The notes under the pieces: generated by a model
What the model saw: the letters and a program-made list of their open reading frames with translations, nothing else
Told to the model about the DNA's origin: nothing
The model's database searches: none
Assembly: GCA_964534605.1 (NCBI GenBank)
Contig: CAZHOS010000030.1
Coordinates: 1 to 7,995 of the forward strand
Direction: 5' to 3'
DNA from: CAZHOS01 sp964534605
Lineage (GTDB): Bacteria; Patescibacteriota; Saccharimonadia; Saccharimonadales; VXPC01
Length of the DNA: 7,995 bases
Shown here: piece by piece, positions 1 through 6,165 of the stretch
Numbering within the stretch: position 1 is the first letter of the stretch
How the letters are laid out: every line of letters begins with the position of its first letter
Position numbers and translations under genes: made by a program

Positions 1-321
1 CAGATGTACCGGATCAAGTTCGAGGCCGAAGGCTGGACGGTCGAAACAGCTGAGAACGGCACTGTTGGACTAAAGATGCTAGAAGAGGTGCGTCCGGATA
101 TGGTGCTACTAGACCTTATGATGCCTCAGATGAATGGTGACGAAATGCTGGTAGAGCTACGCAAGAGCACTTGGGGTAAAAATATGAAGGTTATCATTCT
201 GACTAACATGGGTGAGTCAGAGGCGCCAGAGATCATCAAGACCCTCGACCCGCTGGCTTTTATTGTTAAGGCGGATATGACACCAAGGCAAGTTGCCGAA
301 CTCGTCAAATCCCATCTCTAG
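1..321 (+). CDS. Response regulator receiver-domain protein, 5' end cut by window edge
   Basis: This is the C-terminal part of a CheY-like receiver domain, the phosphorylation switch of two-component signalling in the cytoplasm. Counting from the Met at base 4, the phosphoacceptor is Asp37 in VLLDLMMPQMNG, the switch Thr67 lies in VIILTN, and the conserved Lys89 lies in FIVKADM. The frame is open to the first base, and the acidic-pair strand that normally precedes this point (about 15 to 20 residues) is missing, so the ATG at base 4 is probably an internal codon. After the receiver fold the protein ends within about 15 residues, so it is a stand-alone receiver with no DNA-binding output domain. 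A LVKADMTP-type ending is, from memory, common in Patescibacteria. No histidine kinase is visible. The partner and role are unknown. Confidence 0.88.
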   Translation, partial: QMYRIKFEAEGWTVETAENGTVGLKMLEEVRPDMVLLDLMMPQMNGDEMLVELRKSTWGKNMKVIILTNMGESEAPEIIKTLDPLAFIVKADMTPRQVAELVKSHL

Positions 322-418
322 CACGCAAATCTGCAGGCTTAAAGGCTGCCTTCCGGGCTGTACTCAAGTTGAGAGTTAAAGGTCCAGGCGACGCTTTTGC
401 AGCCTAAGGAGAAGCAGC

Positions 419-447
419 TGGTCAGCGTCTACTCAAGCCTATATACT
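419..447 (+). promoter_or_regulatory. Putative sigma-70-type promoter giving a leaderless murD mRNA
   Basis: TGGTCA (419-424, 4 of 6 matches to TTGACA) and TATACT (442-447, 5 of 6 matches to TATAAT) are separated by 17 bases. The -10 box ends only 7 bases before the murD ATG at 455, so transcription would start at or beside the A of the ATG. No Shine-Dalgarno sequence lies in range. The nearest AAGGAGAAG-like stretch is at 406-414, some 40 bases upstream. Confidence 0.5.
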
Positions 448-454
448 AAATGGC

Positions 455-1771
455 ATGAAAGTAGCTATTTTAGGATATGCGCGGCAAGGGCTCAGTGCTT
501 ATAAATACTATTCTCTTAAGGGCGCGGACATTACCGTGCATGATCAGGACACGGATAAGCAAGTCCCTGCAGGGGTTGCCACCAAGCTTGGCCCTGGCTA
601 CCTAGATAATCTAGATGAATACGATGTTTTGGTTCGCACACCTTACCTGCACCCATCAAAGATACTGACAGCCAACCCGGGTAGCCCAAACATTCTAGAC
701 AAGGTCACGACAGCCACCAACGAATTTATGGACCTCAGCTCTACCCCGATCATCGGGGTCACCGGCACAAAAGGTAAAGGCACAACCAGCCTACTAATAG
801 AAGCCATCCTGAGCGAAGCTGGCTACAAGGTAGCTCTCGGGGGCAATATTGGCATATCACCCCTAGACATGATCGACGAGGCCGAGGCAGCAGACTATGT
901 TGTGCTAGAGCTATCGAACTTTCAAACAATAGACATGGACGCCTCGCCGAGTGTTGGCGTCTGTCTGGCGATAACTCCAGAGCACCTAGATTGGCATACA
1001 GACTACGAGGAATACGTACAGGCTAAGTCACAGATGTTTGGCAACCAAGCTGCTAGCGACGTGGCTGTTTATGCCAAAAATAACTCGGACTCACACCGTG
1101 CAGTCGCCGGGACAGCTGCCACCAACGTTTTAAGCTATGCCATCGATGGCTCCGAGGCCAGTGTATATATAAGTGGTGACCAGATAATGTCCGGCGGTCA
1201 GGCCATTGCAAAGGTCGGCGATATTAAGCTACTTGGGGTACATAACCAAAACAACGTCTGCGCGGCCATCGCTGCTACCTGGGGCATTCTGCGCGGCAAC
1301 TCCGCCCCTATAATTGCTGCTCTACACAAATGTACTGGGTTCGAGTTCCGCCTAGAAACCGTCAGTAAAAAGGGTGGTGTTACATACATTAACGACTCCT
1401 ACGGATCGGCACCAGAAGCAACAATTGCTGCTCTGGCAGCAGTTGCTCAGCCAAAAGTAATGATAATTGGTGGACACGACAAGGGCGCCGATATGGGCGG
1501 CCTTGTGTCTGCGCTAGCCAAATCTAACACGACCCATATTGTTGCCATCGGCGACACCGGGCCAGCGATTGCAGATGCTGTCACTGCCATCAACCCAGGC
1601 ATAGGTGTCACAAAAGACTTAACTACAATGCAGAGTATTGTCGAGGATGCGGCCGATCATGCCAAGCGGGGCGACGCGGTTATGCTGTCTACAGGATGCG
1701 CCAGCTTTGGACTGTTCAAGAACTTTGAAGACCGCGGGCAGCAATTCAACAAAGCTGTTTTAGGCCTCTAA
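455..1771 (+). CDS. murD: MurD-type Mur ligase (UDP-N-acetylmuramoyl-L-alanine:D-glutamate ligase)
   Basis: Cytoplasmic ATP-dependent amino-acid ligase of peptidoglycan precursor synthesis, predicted to add D-Glu to UDP-MurNAc-L-Ala. Its 438 residues match the usual MurD length and three-domain layout. An N-terminal Rossmann-like domain starts at VAILGYARQG. The central ATPase has TGTKGKGTT (103-111), ELSNFQ (152-157, the MurD-type version of this motif), TPEHLDWH (174-181) and YVQAK, whose Lys191 is the likely carbamylated lysine. GVHNQNN (261-267) and FEFRLE (296-301) follow. The C-terminal domain has INDSYGSAPEAT (312-323), GGHDKGAD (339-346) and ACASFGLFKNFE-like CASFGLFKNFEDRG (415-428). 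Oddity: the usual NDSKxTN is NDSYGSAP, with Tyr316 in place of the Lys. The ATG was chosen because the Rossmann strand begins there. The gene stands alone on this strand and its stop overlaps the stop of folD. A related Mur-ligase specificity cannot be fully excluded. Confidence 0.9.
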   Translation: MKVAILGYARQGLSAYKYYSLKGADITVHDQDTDKQVPAGVATKLGPGYLDNLDEYDVLVRTPYLHPSKILTANPGSPNILDKVTTATNEFMDLSSTPIIGVTGTKGKGTTSLLIEAILSEAGYKVALGGNIGISPLDMIDEAEAADYVVLELSNFQTIDMDASPSVGVCLAITPEHLDWHTDYEEYVQAKSQMFGNQAASDVAVYAKNNSDSHRAVAGTAATNVLSYAIDGSEASVYISGDQIMSGGQAIAKVGDIKLLGVHNQNNVCAAIAATWGILRGNSAPIIAALHKCTGFEFRLETVSKKGGVTYINDSYGSAPEATIAALAAVAQPKVMIIGGHDKGADMGGLVSALAKSNTTHIVAIGDTGPAIADAVTAINPGIGVTKDLTTMQSIVEDAADHAKRGDAVMLSTGCASFGLFKNFEDRGQQFNKAVLGL

Positions 1772-2595
1772 GCCTCGTCTGGTAACTCGCCTTTGCTGCC
1801 GCGGGCTGCTGTTAAGAGATTTTCAAAGAGAGCCACGATGGTTAAGGGGCCTACCCCACCAATGCGGGGGGTTATCTTCATGTCTTTATCCTCCAACTGA
1901 TAGACCTCGTCAGCGACGTCCCCTACTAGCTTGCCGCCTTGGGTAGACGTACCAGCATCGACAATAACCATGCCTGGTTTTAAAAGGTCTGGAGTAATAA
2001 GGCCCGGTTTGCCTGCGGCAGTTATAATTATGTCTTTATCCTTTAGGGGCGCCAGCGACGGGCTGTCTTTGTCAAAAGTCTGAACACTCAGGTCTGCCGA
2101 CAAGAGCAGATCGGTCATTGGTTTACCAACTAGCTTGCCCTGCCCAACCACAGCAATTTGCTTGCCAGCTAGATCCACGTTATAACCGCTAAGCAACCAA
2201 TTGATAGCTGTTGGGGTAGCAGCATCATACGGGCTGCTGGGGCCGAGTGCGTCTACGTCCTTAGACGGTGGGATAAGCGCACAAAGCTCGTCTGTTTGGG
2301 ATGGGTCGCGTAGGGGCAGCTGCAGAATGACGCCGTGGATAGACTTGTCTTTTTTAATATCATCTAGCAAATCCGGCACCATAGGTTGCTCTATGCGGTA
2401 GACCTCGACATCCACCAGGATATCATCGGCGTAGCGACGTTTAAGCGACACGTACTTGTCTATGACCGGGTCATCCTGAGTGATGATAATCGCTAGTTTA
2501 GGATGCGTGTCCCAGGCTTGCTTGAGCCCACGCACAGCCTTGAGCTGACGCTCCTTAATAAATTCTGCTAATTCGGCACCGTTTAGTTCCTTCAT
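1768..2595 (-). CDS. folD: FolD: methylenetetrahydrofolate dehydrogenase / methenyltetrahydrofolate cyclohydrolase
   Basis: Bifunctional cytoplasmic enzyme interconverting 5,10-methylene-, 5,10-methenyl- and 10-formyl-tetrahydrofolate, which supplies one-carbon units for purine and formyl-Met-tRNA synthesis. Its 275 residues are near the usual 280 to 300. Visible motifs are DKYVSLK with the catalytic Tyr48 and Lys52, GVILQLPLRD (88-97), KDVDALG (112-118), ATPTAINWLL (126-135) and the C-terminal PRIGGVGPLTI (243-253). The NADP-binding motif, normally GRSxxVGxP, reads GQGKLVGKP (151-159). PCTP has lost its Cys, and DVGIN has become DAGTS, so this is a divergent member. The gene begins 33 bases after the ABC-F stop on the same strand and is probably co-transcribed with it. 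The ribosome-binding site is weak (AGGTG just before the ATG). Its end overlaps that of convergent murD by 4 bases, leaving no room for a terminator between them. Confidence 0.92.
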   Translation of the reverse strand: MKELNGAELAEFIKERQLKAVRGLKQAWDTHPKLAIIITQDDPVIDKYVSLKRRYADDILVDVEVYRIEQPMVPDLLDDIKKDKSIHGVILQLPLRDPSQTDELCALIPPSKDVDALGPSSPYDAATPTAINWLLSGYNVDLAGKQIAVVGQGKLVGKPMTDLLLSADLSVQTFDKDSPSLAPLKDKDIIITAAGKPGLITPDLLKPGMVIVDAGTSTQGGKLVGDVADEVYQLEDKDMKITPRIGGVGPLTIVALFENLLTAARGSKGELPDEA

Positions 2596-2628
2596 GACAC
2601 CTATTTTAACAGAGGTAGGGGCAAGTGG

Positions 2629-3984
2629 CTAATGGGTGGATGGTGCCACTTCGACAATCTTACCGGCCATCTTTGCAGAGAAATAACTATCGTGGGATAT
2701 ATAAATAACTGCTCCGTGGTAGGCCTGCAGGGCATTCTCTAGCTCTTCAATACTGGGTAGGTCGAGGTGATTGGTGGGCTCGTCCAGTATCAAGACATTG
2801 GGGTCACCGGCCAGCATAGATATCAGCTGGAAACGTGCCTTCTGGCCGCCGCTCAGACGCGACAGCGGCATCTGACCCTCTACGCCAGGGTTAAATAAGT
2901 ATTGCCCCATCTTGCTAGCTACTAACTGGTCACTGACGGGTAAGCCCTTTTCGCGGTAGACGTCTTCGATAGCTTGCGCCAGGGTTTTGTGTAGATGATA
3001 CTCTGATAGCTCTTGCTCGTACACACCAATGCGCAGAGTCTTGTCGTGGTCTATGTAGCCGCCGTATATTTGCGAGCTTAGCTTGCTGCCCTGCCAGGTG
3101 TCGATGATGGCGCGCGCCAGCGTCGACTTGCCAACGCCATTGCGACCCTTGAGCTCTAGCCGGTCACCCTCGCGCAGCTCGAACGAAACGGGCTGAAACA
3201 ATGGGTAGTCGTAACCCAGGCCAAGATCGGCAGCTTGCAGCAACAAGGTGTTGCCCTGACTACTCTTAGTGCTAGTGGACACCTTGATGTTTGCAGCCTT
3301 GTGCTGTTGGTAGGTTCCGGCGACTTTGCTACTCATCTTGGCAACGCTGTCTTGGTCTATCCAGAAACTTGGTTTGGCTTGTTTTTCTAATTCTGACAGC
3401 TCGTCCCGAGCGCGCTGCTCTAGCCCCTTAAACCGCTTGATCGTACCTGGGTTGCGCGCCTTCTCTTTAAGCCTCTGAAAGCGCAGGACATCCTGACGCA
3501 GATTCTTGACACGGCTCTGGGTGACCTCATACTCGTTGATCTCGTTACTGACGCGGCTGGCGTTGACCCGCAGGTAGTCATCGTAATTGCCGGCAAATAT
3601 GTCGGCGTGGCCATCACGGATCTCGATGATCCTATCTACGCTGCGCAGCACGTCACGGTCGTGGCTAATCACTACCAGTGCGTCTTTAGTGGCACGCATC
3701 CACTGAATGAACTGCTGCTTGGCCACATAGTCCATATGGTTGGTAGGCTCGTCAATCAGCGCCAGGTCGGCCGTGGCATGTTGCACCTTAACCAGCTCTA
3801 CNNNNNNNNNNNNNNNNNNNNNNNNNNNNNNNNNNNNNNNNNNNNNNNNNNNNNNNNNNNNNNNNNNNNNNNNNNNNNNNNNNNNNNNNNNNNNNNNNNN
3901 NGTTTTAGAGCCAAAAGATTTCTCGTATATCTGTATATCTGCAATCATCAGACACTTATCATACGCTATATCCCCTGCCTTCAT
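2629..3984 (-). CDS. ABC-F family ATPase (translation factor type), interrupted by an assembly gap
   Basis: Soluble twin-ABC ATPase without membrane segments. Known ABC-F proteins act on the ribosome near the E-site/P-site tRNA, as translation factors or antibiotic-resistance proteins. Domain 1 is seen only as its first 27 residues (ending EKSFGSK) and, after the gap, Walker B with the catalytic Glu in LIDEPTNHMD (about 3731-3765) and ISHD. A long charged, helical inter-domain linker follows. Domain 2 is complete: Walker A GRNGVGKST (3121-3147), signature LSGGQ (2842-2856), LILDEPTNHLD, and ISHD. The C-terminus is short, ending VAPSTH. The start at 3984 was chosen for a strong TAAGGAG 7 bases upstream; a longer reading to 4056 lacks such support. 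The frame matches across the 100 N only as placed. The true gap length is unknown, so the product is incomplete here. Subfamily and substrate cannot be told. Confidence 0.88.
   Translation of the reverse strand: MKAGDIAYDKCLMIADIQIYEKSFGSKXXXXXXXXXXXXXXXXXXXXXXXXXXXXXXXXXXVELVKVQHATADLALIDEPTNHMDYVAKQQFIQWMRATKDALVVISHDRDVLRSVDRIIEIRDGHADIFAGNYDDYLRVNASRVSNEINEYEVTQSRVKNLRQDVLRFQRLKEKARNPGTIKRFKGLEQRARDELSELEKQAKPSFWIDQDSVAKMSSKVAGTYQQHKAANIKVSTSTKSSQGNTLLLQAADLGLGYDYPLFQPVSFELREGDRLELKGRNGVGKSTLARAIIDTWQGSKLSSQIYGGYIDHDKTLRIGVYEQELSEYHLHKTLAQAIEDVYREKGLPVSDQLVASKMGQYLFNPGVEGQMPLSRLSGGQKARFQLISMLAGDPNVLILDEPTNHLDLPSIEELENALQAYHGAVIYISHDSYFSAKMAGKIVEVAPSTH
3802..3901. other. Assembly gap (100 N) inside the ABC-F gene
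   Basis: Exactly 100 undetermined bases, the customary placeholder for a gap of unknown size. The left flank encodes the residues just after the first ABC signature motif and the right flank encodes the N-terminus of the same kind of protein. The Walker A and signature motifs of domain 1 are therefore what is missing. Confidence 0.97.
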
Positions 3985-3990
3985 CGCACT

Positions 3991-3997
3991 CTCCTTA
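3991..3997 (-). promoter_or_regulatory. Ribosome-binding site deciding the ABC-F start
   Basis: Read on the minus strand this is TAAGGAG, followed by 6 bases and then the ATG at 3984. It is one of the strongest Shine-Dalgarno sequences in the window and argues against the longer start at 4056. Confidence 0.75.
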
Positions 3998-4018
3998 AGA
4001 TTACCCAGATATAAGCAC

Positions 4019-4051
4019 CAGTCAAAATTCTTGGGTCGTGAATTTTGACTG
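4019..4051. repeat. Perfect 12-bp inverted repeat with a 9-base loop in the ABC-F leader
   Basis: CAGTCAAAATTC (4019-4030) and GAATTTTGACTG (4040-4051) are exact reverse complements around TTGGGTCGT. It lies 34 bases upstream of the ABC-F start and 32 bases before the -35 box of the rightward promoter. It could be a DNA operator for a dimeric regulator or an RNA hairpin in the ABC-F leader. There is no U-run directly after it on either strand, which is against a simple terminator. Confidence 0.7.
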
Positions 4052-4082
4052 ATCAATCTATTAACGCATTGATGTACTGAGT

Positions 4083-4112
4083 TTGATGTTTGCCTGCTTG
4101 GCTTGGTATAAT
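4083..4112 (+). promoter_or_regulatory. Rightward promoter of the small-protein / Y-polymerase unit
   Basis: TTGATG (4083-4088, 4 of 6) and a perfect TATAAT (4107-4112) with an 18-base spacer. The bases TGG directly before TATAAT form an extended -10. Transcription should start near 4119, about 145 bases before the 97-residue gene. No known LexA-type box was recognised near it. Confidence 0.65.
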
Positions 4113-4122
4113 AATCTTAGTT

Positions 4123-4206
4123 ATGAAAGGGCTTGTCGTGCAGACATTCCTCCTCTCAAACTTCTACTTTTGGCCAAGACGAAATATTCTTGCCCAACCT
4201 TTTTAA
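4123..4206 (+). CDS. Possible 27-residue leader ORF upstream of the polymerase unit
   Basis: An ATG lies only about 4 bases after the predicted transcription start and opens a frame of 27 codons ending in TAA. The peptide starts MKGLVVQTFLLSNFYFW and ends in NILAQPF. It has no Shine-Dalgarno sequence and would be translated from a nearly leaderless end, if at all. It could be a leader peptide controlling the genes after it, or a chance frame. After its stop, GGTAAGC and GCTACC (4213-4232) can pair with one bulged A, and a run of five or six T follows at about 4240-4245, which hints at an attenuator. Confidence 0.25.
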   Translation: MKGLVVQTFLLSNFYFWPRRNILAQPF

Positions 4207-4263
4207 ACTGCTGGTAAGCGCAGTGAGCTACCGATAACTCTTTTTAACTAGGATATTTTTACT

Positions 4264-4557
4264 ATGAGACGATCACTCGGCGAGCCTATCAGCGTTGTAT
4301 ATTATTTCGACGCTCGCACCAAAACCATCAAACCCTATCAACTAACTTGGAATAACCAGGATTACCGCCTGGGGGCAATCGATTTCCACCACAAAACCAA
4401 TGTTGGTGGTACCTTGCTGCACCACTTCTCGCTGTGCGACGAAGACGAGTCGGTGTACTTCAAGCTACAGCTAAACACCGACAACCTACACTGGGAGCTA
4501 GAGGAGGTAATGAGTGCAAGTGAGCGTAGCCTACTCTACGGCGGGCAAGGCTACTGA
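4264..4557 (+). CDS. Small beta-rich protein partnered with the Y-family polymerase (DUF6504-like)
   Basis: A 97-residue soluble protein with no signal or membrane segment. Its pattern is GEPISV near the start, a WNNQDYRLGAI strand pair (residues about 29-39), a central HHFSLCDEDESVYFKLQL stretch, and a WELEEV end. Alternating hydrophobic and polar residues suggest a small all-beta domain. From memory, the layout (GEPI, then W-x-x-x-x-Y-R, then a final W-x-L) resembles DUF6504, small proteins encoded beside ImuB/DnaE2-type mutasome genes in Actinobacteria. It also recalls the small YolD partner of UvrX in Firmicutes. The gene directly precedes a Y-family polymerase on the same strand and follows the promoter at 4083-4112. 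The SD is modest (AGGA at 4250-4253, 10 bases from the ATG). The role is inferred from neighbours only: accessory factor or regulator of translesion synthesis. Confidence 0.72.
   Translation: MRRSLGEPISVVYYFDARTKTIKPYQLTWNNQDYRLGAIDFHHKTNVGGTLLHHFSLCDEDESVYFKLQLNTDNLHWELEEVMSASERSLLYGGQGY
4501..4507 (+). promoter_or_regulatory. Strong Shine-Dalgarno inside the end of the 97-residue gene
   Basis: GAGGAGG lies 6 bases before a GTG at 4514, which opens the polymerase frame with a 41-residue extension. It is also 2 bases before an ATG at 4510 in the frame of the upstream gene, too close to use. It may be an alternative polymerase start or serve ribosome loading for coupling. Confidence 0.4.
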
Positions 4558-4636
4558 TGGCTATGCACCACGCTTTCTGCCAACCAGTGGAACTGGCTAC
4601 GCCAAAGCGTTTGTGGGCCAGAAGCGAGGTTTAGTT

Positions 4637-6052
4637 ATGTTGAATAGGGCCGAGCCGACAATTCTGCATATAGACCTTAACAGCTGCTTTGCGATTATCG
4701 AACAGCAGTCTAATCGCCTGCTGCGCGGCCGCCCTGTGGGTGTGGCAGCCTATGATAGTCCGCGAGGCTTCGTGCTGGCTGCCAGCTACGAAGCCAAAGC
4801 CAAGGGCATAAAGTTGGGTGTCAACTGCCAACAAGCGCGGGTCATGTGTCCTGGTATCACTATCCTGACTCCCGACCCGTCTAAGTACCGCGAGGCACAT
4901 AAGCGGTTCAAACACATAATGCTGCAGTACTCGGACAAGGTTGTTGCCAAAAGTATCGACGAGTTCGTACTGGACCTTAGCGGATCACCAGCTCAGAGGG
5001 CAGGCCTTAGCCCAGAGCAGGTCGGGCAAGAGATAAAACAACGGGTTGCCCAGGATCTAGGCGAAGCCGTGACCGTTAATGTCGGTATAGGCACCAATAG
5101 ATTCCTGGCCAAATATGCCGCCGGCTTTGACAAGCCAGACGGCATGACGACTATTAACGACGGCAACCTCGAGCACTTCTACGAGGGCCAGGATCTAATA
5201 GATCTACCCGGCATAAACGTCCGCTATCGACGGCGCCTGCGTGCATCGGGCATTACAAATCCTTTAGAATTCTACCGAGCGGACGAGAGGACTCTGCACA
5301 AGATAGTCTTCAAGAGTGTCGTTGGCAAATACTGGTACCAACGCCTACGCGGCTGGGAGGTAGACGACCGCGTCTTCACCCAAAAAACCATTGGCCACCA
5401 ATACGCACTCAAGCAAAAAACAACCGATCTAAGGGAGTTAGAAAAGCTGCTTATCAAGCTATGCGAGAAGGTCGGCCGTCGGCTGCGCAGAGGCGACTAC
5501 TACGCCAACGGTATTCACCTGTACTTGGGCTTTTCGACCAATCAGCCGGCAACCAGCAAGGGCAAGAAGACGCGCGTATCCGACCATGCCGCTTTTATGT
5601 ACAGCCCGCCGAGTACTCACAATCTACACAGAGCAGGCGAGGTCAAAGACCCTAAGGGAACCGCGCCCCTAGGCTTCGAGACAAATAATCATACACCGCT
5701 AGGGTTTGGTACCGATCAATACCTGCGCAGCTGGCATCAGGGCCGAAAACTAGATACGCGGCTCTATAGCTCGCGCGATATATTCTTAGCTGCAAAACAG
5801 CTGCTGCGTAGCGCACCCATACCCTCGGATGTACGCATTATGTCCGTTAATGTATACGGACTTAATCCCTGGGACCCAGAACAAATAAATATGTTCGAAG
5901 CCGAGCGTAACCTTAGTAGCGGCAAAAACCTATCAGACGCCATGGACGCCATCAATAACCGCTACGGGAACTACGCTATTACGCCAGCTAGCATGGCGGA
6001 CATGCAAGGAACCATCCTCGATCGCATTGCCTTTGGCAACACCCCCGACTAA
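4637..6052 (+). CDS. Y-family translesion DNA polymerase (UmuC/ImuB-like)
   Basis: Error-prone polymerase that copies past damaged bases. The catalytic carboxylates are visible: Asp13 in HIDLNSCFA and Asp108-Glu109 in SIDEFVLDL. Phe18 is the likely steric gate against ribonucleotides, and Asn15 after the Asp is UmuC-like. VGIGTNRFLAKYAA (149-162) is the palm/thumb motif, and LPGINVRYRRRLRASGI (190-206) is the helix-hairpin-helix. The little-finger domain has SWHQGRKLDTRLYSSRDIF (365-383). QINMF (416-420) resembles the beta-clamp-binding QLxLF, followed by a DAINNRYGNYAI tail. Total length is 471 residues. Oddity: about 55 extra residues (300-364) in the little finger, with a PLGF repeat. The ATG at 4637 has GAGG at 4626-4629 and puts the catalytic strand near the N-terminus as in other family members. 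A GTG at 4514 with a better SD would add 41 residues. It follows the small beta-protein gene by 79 bases, probably as one operon. Confidence 0.93.
   Translation: MLNRAEPTILHIDLNSCFAIIEQQSNRLLRGRPVGVAAYDSPRGFVLAASYEAKAKGIKLGVNCQQARVMCPGITILTPDPSKYREAHKRFKHIMLQYSDKVVAKSIDEFVLDLSGSPAQRAGLSPEQVGQEIKQRVAQDLGEAVTVNVGIGTNRFLAKYAAGFDKPDGMTTINDGNLEHFYEGQDLIDLPGINVRYRRRLRASGITNPLEFYRADERTLHKIVFKSVVGKYWYQRLRGWEVDDRVFTQKTIGHQYALKQKTTDLRELEKLLIKLCEKVGRRLRRGDYYANGIHLYLGFSTNQPATSKGKKTRVSDHAAFMYSPPSTHNLHRAGEVKDPKGTAPLGFETNNHTPLGFGTDQYLRSWHQGRKLDTRLYSSRDIFLAAKQLLRSAPIPSDVRIMSVNVYGLNPWDPEQINMFEAERNLSSGKNLSDAMDAINNRYGNYAITPASMADMQGTILDRIAFGNTPD
5660..5725 (+). repeat. Degenerate 30-nt tandem repeat inside the polymerase gene
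   Basis: Two units in phase 30 bases apart encode APLGFETN (codons from 5663) and TPLGFGTD (from 5693). Synonymous and non-synonymous differences show the copies are not recent. The repeat lies in the extra segment of the little-finger domain. Confidence 0.6.
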
Positions 6053-6165
6053 ATCTCACATCCCAGCAAACGAAAAGGCTAGCAATGCCACCCCAGGCTG
6101 TTACCACAAAACTCCAAGCTGCACTCAAGTGATCAATAGGGCTCTACGACCACACAACTAGCCCG

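Noticed and set aside
331..352. Terminator after the response regulator (GCAG...CTGC)
   Set aside because: Short stem with a mismatch and no T-tract; not distinguishable from chance.
3607..4048. Plus-strand open frames running through the N gap
   Set aside because: They are antisense to clear ABC-F motifs and are open only because N cannot form stops.
4555..4557. TGA as a recoded Gly codon, as in some CPR lineages
   Set aside because: Reading through adds about 30 residues that end at a TAG, with no family match, and no large gene here contains an in-frame TGA.
5461..5655. Extra 64-codon plus frame within the polymerase gene
   Set aside because: Out-of-frame shadow inside a well-supported coding region.
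6139..6164. GGGCT...AGCCC stem after the 107-residue gene
   Set aside because: 5-bp stem with a 16-base loop and no U-run on either strand.
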